From the NCBI GenBank assembly GCA_013339765.2, contig CM023449.1, forward strand, positions 220,973,555 to 221,037,554: a DNA stretch of 64,000 bases, in the 5' to 3' direction. This stretch comes from Haemaphysalis longicornis (Eukaryota; Arthropoda; Arachnida; Ixodida; Ixodidae). The position numbers were made by a program, and so were the translations under genes. Of the stretch, positions 1 to 13,112 are shown piece by piece. The notes beneath the pieces were generated by a model, which had not been told where the DNA came from, searched no databases, and saw only the letters and a program-made list of their open reading frames with translations. Position 1 is the stretch's first letter. Each line of letters starts with the position of its first letter.

Positions 1-3000
1 CAGAAAGATGCCTATTGCAGGACGCAACAAAGTAATTTATGCGCTTCTCCTGTCGCAGCAAAAGCACGATGTAATATTTCATGAGTAATCATAGCTTTTC
101 CAATGATTCGGACCAACAATGGCAACAAGAGGGACAGTGCTTAAGAAAGAGGGCGGAAAAAATGACAAGAACGGCAAAAGGTACACTAAAGCAGCAAGAT
201 TCATAAATTGTTGACCCACAGTAATCGACTGCTGGCTTATAATATGGCATATGTTACTCACCTGCAGCTACAACATCTCTGTCGACACCTGCAATGTAAA
301 TCAGAGGCTAGTGTCAGTGAGGTAAAGAAAGAAGGCAGAAATTATCCCTGCATTCCTCCCAAACAACCAGGAATCCATACTGAACGCCTAAGGACCTCGA
401 AGTAGTAGTCTCTAAGTGACCCCCTGAAATTACTGATCACCCCCTTTCGCATACTATTTAGAAGTTGTTCACCAATGGACGTGTGAATGAACCGGCAGGA
501 ATGACGTGCAACGGGTTAGCATAATTTTTATTCTACCGGCAAAACAACTAAAGGAATTTTTTGTTCTTTTCTGGACATTGGCAACCCGTCAAAAAAATAT
601 TCGCTCTATTAAACATAACGCGGAAATTATACTGCCTGGGCCAGAGATTTTATTCTCAATTAAAACAACAATATATGTAGTCCATTTTCTTCCCTCGCGC
701 CCTAAGATACAGCTCATACCTCCCGTGCCTATAGGATGTGTTGGCATTTAAGACCCAACTGGGTTTTTAGCGGGCAACCACGGAGCACTAGGGATTGATT
801 CAAAATTCCCGCGAATGTTTAGTGTGCGACCAATTTTCCATCCACAGGGGTTCTTGTCTTTAGTCTCACTCAGGAAAAGGACCCGCACAACTGTGTATAA
901 AACGTGTGACATTGAACGTAGTAAGAAGTCACTGGCCGAAAGAGGCGGTAAAACGTAAAGTGAGTTTAGGGCTGTCAAGAACTCCCGCCGGTCTTTGTAG
1001 AAGGACTTCAGCCGCTAAGGGAAAGACTGAAGCAGCGCCCACATTATATCTTGATTTCTCTGCACGTGCGCGTGCGTGCATCAATACCTTCAGAACGAAT
1101 TTCACCAATAACACATAGCTGACTCAGCTGGAGGCTTAATTGAGGACCTCAGTATTCAGGAGCGAGAAATGGTACTCCTCAACTCAGCAAGTCTATCGAA
1201 ATGTATTGCACTTAGTCTATAAGCATGACCACCAGCCCCTGCAAGTCGAAGCTTGTTGGCACCAGCAGTTCTTTCTCGACAGCAGGCAATCAATCAACTT
1301 CTTTTGTAACACATGCGGCGTAATGCCTTAAAGCAAAGCAGTCATGTAAGTATTTTTTCAAAGACCACATTTAACGCAGGCCGTGTGAACTTCTCCTGAA
1401 CAGCATCCATAACGTGTCCGAAATTCAGAGGGAAGTAAAGACAAAGAACACACATTTTACAAGTTTGAAAATTTGCCGTTTCATCAATCGCTCAGGGCAC
1501 GCTCACACAAATTACATGTGATGTTATGGAATATGTGCGTTAGAATTTTTTGTCAACAGCCGTTACTGAAGCACGCACTTCACACTGTGCTTTCACGTCA
1601 GCCATAACGTGCCCCACACTGCCAGGCAATTTTTACCCTCCGCCCTTTGTTCCTTCAACAGCAAAAGTAAACATTGAACGCGCTTCGAAATAGGTGCGCT
1701 AACGTGGAATTAGTAATTTTCTTGTGAACAGCCAAATGATTCAAGAGGTCTGTATACTTCACCGCACACCAGCCCCCAATTCTCTACGAAAGGAAACTGG
1801 GTGCGCATATATTTTGAGATATGGGTACAATCGTTCCTATTGTTTCTGGTCACACTCGAAGCTATAGGCTGCTTAATGAAAGTATCTGCTCCGTGTACAT
1901 CGACACATAGCTCACATAAGCGTGCGTGCATAACCAAGGACGCCTAAAGGCTTTGCGCCAGACGCTAGCAATTCCATCTTGCTTGCTTGCTAGCTCACAT
2001 AAGGGGCCCAATATTGCATTTTATGAGCTCCAGGGTCCTATCGCAGAAAGTATCACTGACCTTTTTCCAAACAGTACTATGGCTGTGTATAAACTGTTTC
2101 CGAATAGTAGTGCGTAAAGGTTTCACGCCATGCCGTTTATAGCCAGAAGATTGAGTGACTGAGCGTTAAAGGCACTTTGTTGCAGCCAGTCGCGGTGCCC
2201 CATTTCACCAATATTACCGGCAAAGCCGTCGAATCATTTCCTTAAAGCAATGTTACTGCCATTGCAGATATTTTTAAAAACCCGGGTCGAAGTGCAACGT
2301 AATAATTCGCATGGTACTTGGTAGATCTGCGAGCGAACCATAACGACACCTTAGCAGAGCATTGTGACTCGGATCGCAAAAATATACCCGCAAACACAAT
2401 GCGTGGACGTCTTCCCCACTTACGTGTGAGGAGGAAAAGAGCCACAGCAACCACCATTAACAACGTCACCACGGTGAAGCAAGACAAGACGAACCTCATG
2501 GGGATTTGCCTGCGAGGGTGCAGGGGGAGGAAATCAGGTGCCGTTCCCGATTTATCACAGAGCTTGATACGCCACACTTCACCTCACTCAGATATGCTTG
2601 TTTCCATACGCTGAGCTAGTAAAGGATGACATGTTCAAACTAGCAGGCCTATTGCGGCGTAAGAACCGAAGATACCAAGTTTAAACTTCATGTTCTCACT
2701 CATTATTCTCCAGTTTAACCTATAGGCACTAACATAGACGTTCGTTGTTAAAATAAGGCTAACAAGACTGTAGGACCCCTCAAAGCTAATCGAATACCGA
2801 CTTGACCTTGACTGCTTCTAGTATGTTTTAATTATTTTTGCCAGTATCAACATCAAACAGTCTGGGTAATACCGTTACTATATACTGCAAATGTTTGCTA
2901 CCTTTTTTAAAACTGCCTGGATGCAAACTGCGCATAACAGAGATGTAAAGTTTTGTTAATAAAGAAAAGCGGTGAGGCATAACCAAAGAAGTTTTTGTGT

Positions 3001-3056
3001 ACAACGTAAGCGTCTTTTACCAAGGATCCTCATAGTGCCAAGCATACCTCGGCAAA
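1..3056. other. Anonymous AT-rich sequence, no gene recognised
   Basis: No open frame here resembles a known protein or shows a convincing exon chain. A 27-nt stretch on the minus strand (288 to 262) lies between an acceptor-like TTTACATTGCAG and a strong donor GTGAGTAAC and could be a microexon, but this is weak. No tRNA, transposon end or tandem array was seen. Confidence 0.5.
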
Positions 3057-3690
3057 TTTGGCACGGCTCACTCTAACTCACTCGCAATTTTTTTTTTGGG
3101 ATGACCACTCACTCAAACTCAGACTCAATGCTGATCAGCAGACCTGCGCTCACTTAAACTCAAACTCACAGTTACCGCAAAACTCAGAACTCACTCGGAC
3201 TCAAAACTCAAAATGTACTCAAACTCAAAATGTACTCAGTACTCAAAATGTACTCAAAACTCAAAATGTACTAAAACTCAAAATGTACTCAGTACTCAAA
3301 TTGTACTCAAACTCAAAATGTACTCAAAATTCAAAATGTACTCAAACTCAAAATGCACTCAGTACTCAAAATGTACTCAAACTCAAAAGGTACTCAAAAC
3401 TCAAAATGTACTCAAACTCAAATGTACTCAGTACTCAAAATGTACTCAAAACTCAAAATGTACTCAGTACTAAAATGTACTCAAAACTCAAAATGTGCTC
3501 AAACTCAAAATGTACTCAAAACTCAAAATGGACTCAGAACTCACTCGGTCTCAGGCGTACTCAAACTCAGTCGGGCTCAAACTCACTCAAGCTCAAACTC
3601 AACATGCTACACTAACCTCGCCCTCACTCAAACTCAAACTCACGAGTGAGTTTGAGTCTAAATGAGTATGAGTGCGCGGACTCATGACTC
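3057..3690. repeat. CTCAAA/ACTCAAAATGT minisatellite with strand switch
   Basis: About 600 bp of short imperfect repeats built from ACTCAAA and ACTCAAAATGT (11-12 bp), with variants such as ACTCAGT. At the right end, near 3642, the array switches to the complementary motif (GAGTGAGTTTGAGT), so the last part is an inverted palindrome of the preceding repeats. Open frames across it are simply translated repeat (NSKCTQ-type peptides) and are not treated as genes. Confidence 0.9.
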
Positions 3691-4756
3691 CGCCGACCTC
3701 TGGTGCCAAGTGCACGGGTACGCTGTACGCTGTACTGGTACGTCAAGTGCATAAATTTAGTACGCTTATCTTAATTATTAACTCCCGTCAGTATTCATAC
3801 CTGTACCATACTCTAAATATTTCTGGTGTTCGTTTGTCGAACGTGTAAACGCATATCGATTATGTGTATGACTCCGATCCTGGCCTATACGCTTTTTCAG
3901 AATTTTTGTACGGCTCCCGGGACTGTGACATGTGCGCTGTATATATGCATTTCCTGCGAGAATCCTGCAACGTCTTTGCAGAGCAGAAATAAGTAAAAAA
4001 TGATCGGCATGTTTAGAACTCTCTAAAATGTTAAGGCGAGAGCCTAGTTTTACATTCTGTTGATATGCTCCAGAATTTTTAGTTTGCCGATGCGTTTGTC
4101 GCGACTTGAACAGCTTTTGGGCAGCATCCGTTGAGGCTCGTTACGCTCGCTCACGACCACCGCAAGACTCCTGTTCATCCCTAGCGGTACCTTCCCCTCT
4201 TCAGGCGGCTTGTATTTTACTTGCAGCGGCCATCTACCCTACTGGTTGTATGCTGGTGACGTCCCAAATGAGTTCAAACTATCCCCAGTCCTCTTCTTTT
4301 ACAGTTTCTATTTCAATAAATCCCTCAGCTCACCTCACCCTCCTACCGTACATGCTGCTTACATTTCTGGGCGAGCGCTTGGTCGCCTTTATTAGAGCCC
4401 CTTACGACCCTCTTTCGATGCTGGTGTTTCCTTTTCCTGGCTCGCGATCCCCGGCTCATGTATCGCGCTCCCATTTTCTCAATTCTGTGTCCCTCACAAG
4501 TACTGTTTGTACCTGACACATTCCACAAAAATTGAAATATCAAGCTTTCGCCATAATAAAAATTACACCATCTTCCCGTAGGGGAACCCTGAGTAGTATG
4601 CGAAGCAGCCATGGGGTCGACTGAAGTTCCCATTAGTTTTCACTCCGTCGTTTCCGTTTACGTTCAGCTTCGCGTGCCTTCGTTGTATCAGTAGCTTCTT
4701 GGCGTAGTTTGAATGAGTGAAGGACATAAGGCGCGTTCGTAGCACATGATCCCGTC
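3691..4756. other. No gene recognised
   Basis: Mixed-composition sequence. Open frames of up to about 130 codons on the plus strand near 4106-4516 have no recognisable domain, no good start context and no clear splice sites. They are regarded as chance. Confidence 0.4.
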
Positions 4757-4838
4757 TCGGTTTGTAGCGCAGTGGGAAGAGCGCCATGTAACTCCCATTG
4801 CGGCCAGAGTGTCGTGGGATCAAAACCGGGCACCGCAT
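4757..4838 (+). repeat. tRNA-derived sequence (tRNA pseudogene or SINE head)
   Basis: An A-box-like TAGCGCAGTGGG starts at 4765, and 40 bases further on a B-box-like GGATCAAAACC lies at 4817-4827, one base off the consensus GGTTCRANNCC. Spacing fits a tRNA gene. No clean anticodon stem can be drawn, so a functional tRNA is unlikely. It is more probably a tRNA pseudogene or the promoter head of a SINE whose body I could not delimit. Confidence 0.55.
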
Positions 4839-7137
4839 AACTATTTCTTTTCATAGTGGACTGCGCTGACGTCAGCCCAAACGCTGACGGGGCTGAAGAG
4901 ACGCGCATGCGCAGTAGAGTGCGGACGGCGGACAACGACAACGAGGGGAGGAGGGACACAGCCCCGAGCATGAGATGGTTCGCATCTAATACACGTACGT
5001 ACCACGAGCTCCGCAATACCACCTGTGGGAGGTACAGAACCTCGGGCTTACGGATAAAAATAAAATCCCGCTTGAAATTTCCAATTTTCATTTACGCCCC
5101 AAAGAGAAGAGCAGCACAGAAGTATTGTTGGGAACCGTGTTCCTTATTTGCTTCGTTGTGAATCAAGCAATTGAAAAAGGCTTAAAAAACAGCGAATATT
5201 TCTGGGGCACCTCAGCCTCCGATCTCCGACATCAGTGCTTCTAACCACAGCGCACAAGCACTTCGCGATTCTAACACCCGCCCGAGAAACCTGGTAGGGT
5301 TCCCGGTCGAGTGGGCGTCGTCAAAATAATCGATCTTCGTACTACCCCACCACTCAATGAAATCAAGGAAGCTCTATCAAGCTGTCACCGAGTAACATGT
5401 GTTCGTCAGGTCAGATAAACCAGGCACGCGAATATATCTGTGAATATACCCGAATAAAACCTGCTACGAGTACAACGTCCGGGACATCAGCTCCTGGCGG
5501 GCAAAAAATGTGTCCTTGGCTTCCCAATGCCTCGTACTGCTAGATAGCTTGGGAAGCACAACTGAGTTATCGACCGGCATATTAGTGTACCATCCAAGAC
5601 TCACCTCTGGATGGCATGCGAAGGGGACACCCTCACCCCGGCCTTAGCTGGCAAGATTTTCCAGATATAATGTGTTGACGCGCGCAAGGCGCACTACCAG
5701 AACTAATTGAGGAAAGATTTTTCATGATCCTTAAGTGTACTCGAGTCCCGTGGATTATTGCGCAGAGGGAGATGATCATCATGAAGAGGAACTAGACGAG
5801 AGGTCTTCAGAATTTTTCAGCGTGATCATACGCTATTAATCCTTCTCCTTCAAGGTCACCATACATATGTGCCATTTACGTTCTTTCCGTTGAAGTGTCA
5901 CTTTAAATTAGAGAATCGGCTCCAGTGACAAGGCTGTAACATTTTTTCGATGATCTGAAAACTGACCTATGACATTCTTGGCATATTTTTAATACATACG
6001 TTTGCATCAACATTTCAACATTGTGCATACTACCACCAAAACTTGGCAGCTCCACGTTGGGGGAGACGGCAAGCACGTTGCCTATAACACGCAGCTGCTA
6101 ATTTTTCTGCAGTGTGTAACGAAGTACTTTGTTATGGTAGTAAGCTGAGTGACATTAGCTATTTGATGATATGCTTAGTTACTCTTTTGTTAATCAATAG
6201 TGTAATTTGTATAGGCATAGTAGGAGACAGTTACCTAATCGACGGAAGGATAACGGCTTTTGAAACGTTAGCGAAAGTTGCCAGGCGCCTTGTGCGTGAC
6301 AGAGCTGAAGTTGAAACAAACAGAGCATCTCTACTCTGATCCCGTCGCCTGTACTTACCATCCTTTTGACTCCCCTGAAAATTCAAATGACACGCGTGCT
6401 TTAATTGGTTAAGCTACATCTACGTGAACAATAAGAGGTCTGTTAGTGATATGGAAAGGAAAACAAGCTCCGAAATGGAAAACACGCTCGTTCGTTCAAT
6501 TTTCCACCAAAACAGTTCACCAGGGAAGATCAATCTCCCGGTGCATCGGGGCTGCTGTCTGTATATCGCCGATAGATTGAAAGAGGGACAATCAGCATTC
6601 CCAAGGACTTTGAGAGTATCTCTCCAAGGGCTGCAGTTCATCCAGGACCTATGCACACCCTCCAGTGTGTCTCAATTCAAGCTGTTGCATGCATACGCAA
6701 GGCTTAAGTGGTCTCGCGGGAGACTAAACAATAATCTATTTACAATTCCTATTCGGTCAAAAGTCAACGGTCGCAAACTCAAAATACTTGCGTGCACGCA
6801 ACGTTTTACCTCTGTCAGCTTCAGGTGTAGAATGTGAGCTCATGCTCTGAGATTCTCCCTCAAGTTTCAATGCAATTTTTAACGGAAATCACACGGCTAA
6901 CAGGAACAAAAAACCTTTTCCCATGGCTGCTCTGACCTATCGTTTCGGAAACATACTATACACCTCGGTTATTGGAACAGTTCAGTTGGTTGAAGTGAGA
7001 AGTGCACGGCACTTCCCACCCCCAAAATACCTCTGCTCATACTAATAAACCCGACAGTTATTCCTCAACACAGATGTTTACGCAAAAAAGTATGGCTGTC
7101 GCAGAATTGGAATTCATCAAAAGCGAACAACCAGATT
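4839..7137. other. No gene recognised
   Basis: The sequence contains scattered short open frames only. The longest plus frame, near 6424-6837, has no recognisable domain and no splice context. No tandem repeat or transposon end was identified. Confidence 0.4.
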
Positions 7138-7232
7138 ACGTCACTTGTGCTACCGAGCACAAGGACGCGGGTTTGATTCCCGGCCGCGGCAGCCGCTTTT
7201 CTGATGGAGGCGATAAGGAAAAGAATTGGCGC
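7138..7232 (+). repeat. tRNA-derived SINE fragment (Ruka-like), 5'-truncated
   Basis: A B-box GGGTTTGATTCCC is followed by GGCCGCGGCAGCCGC and a GATGGAGGCGA motif, the same order as in the reverse complement of the complete copies at 18992-19213 and 60252-60498. The A-box half is degenerate or missing. Plus orientation. Tick genomes carry tRNA-derived SINEs (Ruka is a published example); the family name is inferred from resemblance. Confidence 0.65.
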
Positions 7233-8730
7233 CAATCCACGCTGTGAAGGGGATTGGAAAGCAAAGCTTTAAACGATAACCACAACAGTTGCCCATGCGA
7301 CGTCACTTGAATTCACACACGTGGCTCTAAGAGTCAAACCAGAGGTTCTGCCATCCGTTACCTGGAATTCGCGGGGCGTAGTCCCAAACGCAGCAGCAGC
7401 GTCGGCCACGGCCGGGCTAGAGCGGCGGACGCCGCCGCTGCAGCCCGGCCGTCAGTCGGGAGAAAGAAAACGGAGAGGAGCGTCTTTCTAAGGGTGAGAC
7501 AGCGGAACCTAGCCATCCTGATGTGCTAGCTTGGGGTTACACCACCACGCGACACAAGCGCAGACACCGAAACAATCCGGCATGTGAGCTTACTGATTCC
7601 CCTTTATACCGATTGAAACTAGTTAGTTTAGTAAGTTTGAGAATTGCGAGAAAGCTGAGGGAACTTTTATAATCGCTATTTATAAGAACCAGTTCGTACT
7701 TTCGCCTTTTGTAATAGTAACTCTTAAAACACAACCGAATTAGGTATTCACTAATTTAGAAACCTGAGTCCATTCGTGGCATGCAGTGCGCAAAAGGTAG
7801 CGTTTCTCTAGCGGCCGGATATGTGGTTTGTAGATTTTGTTTTCCCGCCCTGCAAACCAATCATTAACGTATGTTTGACGTACGACCATTTAATTTCGTC
7901 GGGTGCGGGTTACCCTGGAGGTGCTGTCGAACAAGTTAAGCAAGCCGTGCGAAGGAAGCGGCCAAACGACGTGAAGCTTCGCCGCACAGGCCCAAAACAA
8001 CCGTCGCTAAAGCAGACGACAAAGCCATACCGCTGACGCCGCCTCCGACGAGCAGGCACTTCCGCGCGGGCAACGCTGGGGAAATACGCGGCGCCTTCTA
8101 CAGTAATCTCCGTGAATAAAACCCTCCGCCGCCACCCCCCCCCCCCTCCCCTCTGCCGCCACCTACGCCACGTTGGCAGTTTGTTGCCCCGCACGCCACG
8201 AAAGGGCTGTTGGGTGGTAGAGCTAGAAAGCTTTGCTTGAAACGCCCATGTGCTGAGGTTTCGACGGACATTAAAGATCCCAGGTGTTCAAAATTAACCG
8301 GAGCCCTTCCACTACTGCCCGCCTCACTTGCCTGTGCTGCGTCGGCGCGTTTAACCCCACCATCAATCAAATCAAATTACGCCACTAGAGCGTGGAGTCA
8401 GAGGTGTCCAAACAGAGGCTGCTCGGGGGAATAAAAACGGTCGCCGCTGGGGTCAAAAAGACGAAGGCCAAGTCAATGGGATTCAAGTAGCTGAGTTCCA
8501 TTCCTCTGTTGCCATCATTCGTAAAAGTACCAAATAAGCGGGATGGCCTAAGGTGACCGCAAAAGGGGCACCGCACAGGTGCAATGAAAATCAGAATATT
8601 TAAATCGGGGAGAGGTGGTGCGCGTAAGCAGCGAAATTATGAATATGCGTTTAAATTATTTACATACAATGTGTACCAAAAGTATAATCCCGATCGCCAC
8701 AAACATTTCATTGCAGTCAATTTTATTGAC
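7233..8730. other. GC-rich stretches, possible promoter or 5' exon, unproven
   Basis: Two GC/CpG-rich patches are visible, 7370-7500 and 7900-8230, the latter with a run of about 15 C near 8137-8152. A donor-like AAGGGTGAGA at 7490-7500 follows the first patch. CpG-rich islands of this kind can mark promoters, but no coding exon could be tied to them. No protein is recognised on either strand. Confidence 0.3.
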
Positions 8731-9101
8731 AGCGAAGCTGTTTCCCAAATCGTAATTTTTCGTTTTCGTGCCCCTAAGAAATTTCTGAGCACGCGCACGT
8801 GAGCGCGTGCACGTGACGGCAGGCCTTGCCGCGACCGCTCGGCAGTTAACAAAACCAAAAAACTGCCGAGCGATCGTGTGTGCGTGCCTCGCGACGACCG
8901 CCCATCGTCCCCGGCGCATGTTTGTCAAGCCAAGCATACCCACTTAGGAAGGTTGGCCAAGATTGCGGCGAGCACCCGGCAGTAAAAAAAATGCGTATAC
9001 ATATAGCGCTCGTGTGTACGTGCCTCGCGAAGACCGTCCCACGTCCTCGACGCACGTTTGCAAGCGAAGCATACCCACTTTGGAAGATTTGCCAAGATTA
9101 G
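8731..9101 (+). repeat. Dispersed repeat R1, left module, with internal duplication
   Basis: The sequence starting AGCGAAGCTGT and containing CGACCGCCCA and GTCAAGCCAAGCATAC is closely related to 44466-44720. This copy has an internal duplication of about 137 bp period: the segment with GTGTGCGTGCCTCGCGACGA at 8877 is repeated from about 9011. Open frames on the minus strand are repeat-derived. The class of element is unknown. Confidence 0.75.
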
Positions 9102-9522
9102 CAAAAGAAAAAAAATTTCTCCCACCTCCCCTCGCGGGAACCCCTGTGTAGATGCGACGCATAGGGGGTTCCGTTGTTGTTTCCGTTAGGTTGATTCTCC
9201 CATCACGTGAAACGTGCCGTGAAACCCCTGCCGCGGCTATGAAGCAACGTGGCGCGGCTATGACGCAACACAATCCACTTTAATCCAATGCAATCCAAAT
9301 CCAATCCAATTCAATCCAAGCCAAGCCAACCCAAGCCAATCGAATCCAATCCAATGCCCCTCGCGAGAGAGTGTTCGCTATCGGAGAGGAGAGGGGGTGA
9401 GCGGCGGAGAGCACAGCTCGAGCGGTGAGGAGAATGGGGGAGGGGTATGGACGGACAACAACAACGCCGTATGGAGGGACAAGGCGAGTGAATGAGATGC
9501 AGTCGCATCTAAAAGAACAACT
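9102..9522. repeat. CCAAT/CCAAG pentamer array and flanking sequence
   Basis: From 9273 to about 9357 the sequence is an imperfect array of 5-mers of the CCAAT and CCAAG type. It sits between the left and right modules of the R1 copy, where the second R1 copy (44.47-46.93 kb) has little or no sequence. It is therefore probably an insertion or expansion specific to this copy. Confidence 0.6.
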
Positions 9523-9795
9523 TGAACGTTCGCACTAATCGTGGCAGCACTTGCTCGCAACGAGAAAGACACATCATAGCGTACGCCCCTCCAAAGTGAT
9601 GTCCAATGATTATCACTTCCAAAAAAAATGAGGGAACTCGCACTTATCGCAACAGCGATGGAGTAAAGGTCATTGCGGCAGCGAAAAAGAACCAAATCGG
9701 CTTGAATCATTGGCTTAATCGTCATGGTCGGGAAGGTTGCGTACAGCTTCGCTACCTTCGAGTCTTACACGTTAGTGTGAGCTTTCTACATTTTT
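9523..9795 (+). repeat. Dispersed repeat R1, right module, intact
   Basis: Contiguous match to the two halves at 44725-44798 and 46729-46925. It includes the stretch with CATAGCGTACGCCCCTCC, the uninterrupted target TGATGTCCAATGAT, AGTAAAGGTCATTGCGGCAG and GTACAGCTTCGCTACCTTC. Because it is uninterrupted, it shows what the second copy looked like before a LINE inserted there. Confidence 0.75.
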
Positions 9796-11213
9796 TTTTC
9801 AACTATGTTAAGCAGAGACAGCTCTGCAGACTCTCCTTTCACGTAACTGTACTGCTTTCTCTTCGTTAAGATCAAAATTAGTTAACAGCTAGAGACTGGC
9901 TTTAGAAATGCGTGCTGCAGCACGCCGTTTTTGGAACTCTTGCGGCAATAAACGTTTTGCTTCTCTCTCTTCACTTTTAACCTGTTTCGCACAGAGCAGC
10001 CGAAGAGATCTCGAATTTCACAACAATTACTGAGACCTCCGACACGAAGCATAACACTCCTGCTCTCTTCCTAGCCTCCAGCTGCCACACTATTCTAATT
10101 TAAGAACTCTTCGGGCGATGAAATATGGTGTCAAACTTTTCAATTGCCCAGCGAGACGTATGCAAACTATCCTCCTGAAATATTTTATTCATAACATCTA
10201 GCCGGTGCTGGTTGTCGCTGTCAAGAGGCGCCTGTCTTCGTCAAATTGCTCTCATCATGTTGTACCACATCATGGTAGTTGATGTAATAAATAATTACCA
10301 CAGTATATTAGTTAAGTAGTGAGCCTGTTTCCCTCGCTGTTTTCACGCTACGATCACGCCACAGGGTATAAAACAACTTACCCGTAAGTGATGCGCTCAG
10401 CTGCGAGAAAATGTCTGCATCGAGGCAGATAAGAAGAAAGTAAGAATTAACACATCGCCGTCGCGTTCTTAATGAGCAGTAATGCAATCTTACCATACCA
10501 AGGAAGACACACGCTATCATCGCCATGAAAGTTACAAGCCTCAATGTACATTATTTTACGGTTTCGGCAAACAGAAGCACAGACTTGGACGCCGAGAGAT
10601 GCAGGCACACTCGGAGGCAGCAGTTCGAGATACATCATAATTCTTCGAGCTGATGGTATGCGCTATACGACAAGTCCCGTGATAGCGTCTCGGACGTTGA
10701 AATTATAATTTGCGGGGCATACTATCTGCGGAGTATGCTGCGCGACAGCTCAGCAGCTCAGTGCTGTGCGTGTTGGCAATGACAAAGGTATATACCCTGG
10801 CTACACTGGTGTTTCGAAGGCGTTTGAACAGAATGTCATTTGACTCAGACGCCACCTTCGAGCTGCTGCACGGCGTTCTTCAAAGGTTGATATGCCATTT
10901 CTGCAACAGGAGCAACCCAACCGACCTCTGAGGTTCTCATAGGCCTTTGAATTGCGATTGCCCTTGCTCTGTGGCGCAGACTCGGCGTGCCGCATTTGAA
11001 AAATAATTATTTGTGTGTAAAACCTAGTCTTCAAACTGCATTTTCTTAATCGTATGCTCCACTTGTTTTTCTCTTTTTTCCCTCAGTTTGCCAGGTAACT
11101 TTATACTCGACAACGACGGTGTGAAAACGAAAAAGAAACGACACATTGAATCCACATTGCCCATTCTCTTTAGTACAGGAACTCACCCATATGAATAATT
11201 AAAATCCAGTTTA
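9796..11213. other. No gene recognised
   Basis: Anonymous sequence. A GCAATAAACG motif near 9945 followed by a CT-rich run could be an old retroelement 3' end, but no coding remnant supports it. Short frames near 10308-10640 and 10710-10930 have no recognisable features. Confidence 0.35.
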
Positions 11214-11388
11214 TCATTCAAAATGGCGTTTTCTGACCAACTTTAACACTAAAATTAAATTTTTCGTCAAGTTTCCAGTAGGGAAACTGGGCACCAGTAG
11301 CGACACAAGAACATTGAAAATGGACTCGGGAACTTTTAAAAGAATTGCTCCGTATATAGTTCGCTGGAACGTCTTCCATTTTGAATGA
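11214..11388. repeat. Short inverted-repeat (MITE-like) unit
   Basis: Perfect 13-bp inverted ends TCATTCAAAATGG (11214-11226) and its complement (11376-11388) bound a 175-bp unit. No clear target duplication flanks it. It may be a small non-autonomous element or a chance inverted repeat. Confidence 0.4.
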
Positions 11389-13061
11389 CATTTGAAATTT
11401 CAAGGGCCATGTGGCTCGAATGTCCTTTCAAACGCTCGTGTAGCCTACGTATTAGATTTGGGACGACCTTCCCAAGAGAAATGGACGCCAGGAAGCGGCA
11501 TTATTTAGCGGTTTAACTAACTACTTGGAGACACATTCTCTGGTCGCTCTGGCCTCATAACAAACGGAGGTGACATGTATGCTCGTAAAAACACTTGCGT
11601 TGCATCCTAAAACACGTTTTAAAAACTACTAGCGGTAATTAAACGATTCAGCGTTGCGTAGTAGCATTTCATGCTCCACAACATGTTGCTCCACGTGGGC
11701 GGTTATTATTTCCCAAATAACATGAGCTGCAATTCTTTCTTCAAGGCTTGCAAGATGGCATCTAAGCAATTAATTATCAGGGTGACCTCGCGAGGGCGTA
11801 TTTGTACGAAGAGCCATGTTGTATGATACTAGGCAAAATTTGTAAGGTAGGTAAAAATAAAGCAAGAAAGGTAGAATTCTGCATAATAAGTTACCTAATC
11901 AGTGCAAATATTTGCGAAGGATTGAACGGGAAATACATTACCGCTTCTGGATAACAGTGAACCCATAGAAGTAGCTGAAATCAAAGAAGAAAGGTACGGC
12001 TTCAACGTGCGCCGAAACAACGACTGGGCTCCCGAACAGCGCTACTAAATGAACTCAACTCGAAAAGACCGCTTTTACCTTCCTCAATGAACACACAATG
12101 AACGTACACATTACGCTCACAGAAGTGCAACGAGCACATTACACTCAACGAGCTGCACGTTTCTATAGTTTATGGCGCACATTCATTTGTTGTTGCTTCA
12201 TTGTAATGCGCAATTCTACTGAACCACTGGGCTGATACTGTGGTTCATCTGGAGTGAAAGCTCTTCTTGAAAGATTTCTGCTGACCCACGTCACATCTGC
12301 CGCATGTAAGTACGAGGATGACGGAAAGCGAGATTGAAAGGGAGAGGATCTGATGATAGAGACAGGCAGGTACATGTAGGTGTACCGACGGTACACGACA
12401 GAAAGAACCGACTGGCGATCATTCCGGTACAGGCTGCAGAATGTGCCCTAGCACAGCGATTTTGATTCTTTGCTAGATTAGTGTTGACGCCCAATTCGCT
12501 TCAACCCGTTTCCCGTCGTAGCACTCGCCCACTGCGCCGAGCCTCCTGATCCCACTGCCCTGTACACCTTAGTTTAGGCTTCCAACTAACAACTGCGCCG
12601 GGATTTTGAGAAATCGTTGTAGTATCTTTTTTGTACCCCACTTCTTACGCTCTTTTTATAAGATAGAAGTGCTTATAACTAAAACTTCGCTTTGAATAGA
12701 ACCAAACGAACTTCCCTAAACTGACATCAAATTGTGCAATGAGTCGTGGTGCACTCAAATTTCTGCCGATGATATCTCACCGTTTCTTAACTCCCTGGCG
12801 AGCTTTATAAGTTGTTGATGCAGACTTTTCCACTCGACCTTTCTGTGTTTTACGGTGGGATGAAGGTTACGCGCTCTATCACAAGCGCATTTCTGCCCTC
12901 GCAAAGACGTGGATGCATGTTAGGCACATTGCTTCTTGTTAGGCACATTACTTCTAGTGGCCACAGCCAACGCTGAAGGCCTTCGCATTGTCCCGCTCAC
13001 CAGTTATCCCCTCATCGTTACTAAATAGGCCACTGTTGTTAACAGCGTAGCTTTAAAAACA
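11389..13061. other. No gene recognised
   Basis: Anonymous sequence with only short open frames on both strands. No repeat, RNA gene or transposon end identified. Confidence 0.4.
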
Positions 13062-13112
13062 ATCCAGAGTAGCGTTACGATCGCGATAGGCAGAGGTACT
13101 CACCCTCTTCTT

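Noticed and set aside
3058..3649. Open frames of up to 185 codons across the minisatellite
   Set aside because: They are translations of ACTCAAA repeats in several overlapping frames, with no conserved protein character.
4757..4838. Functional tRNA gene
   Set aside because: A- and B-box-like motifs are present, but no proper anticodon stem or acceptor stem can be drawn.
8963..9273. Several overlapping minus-strand frames near 9 kb
   Set aside because: They lie in repeat R1 and owe their length to its internal duplication.
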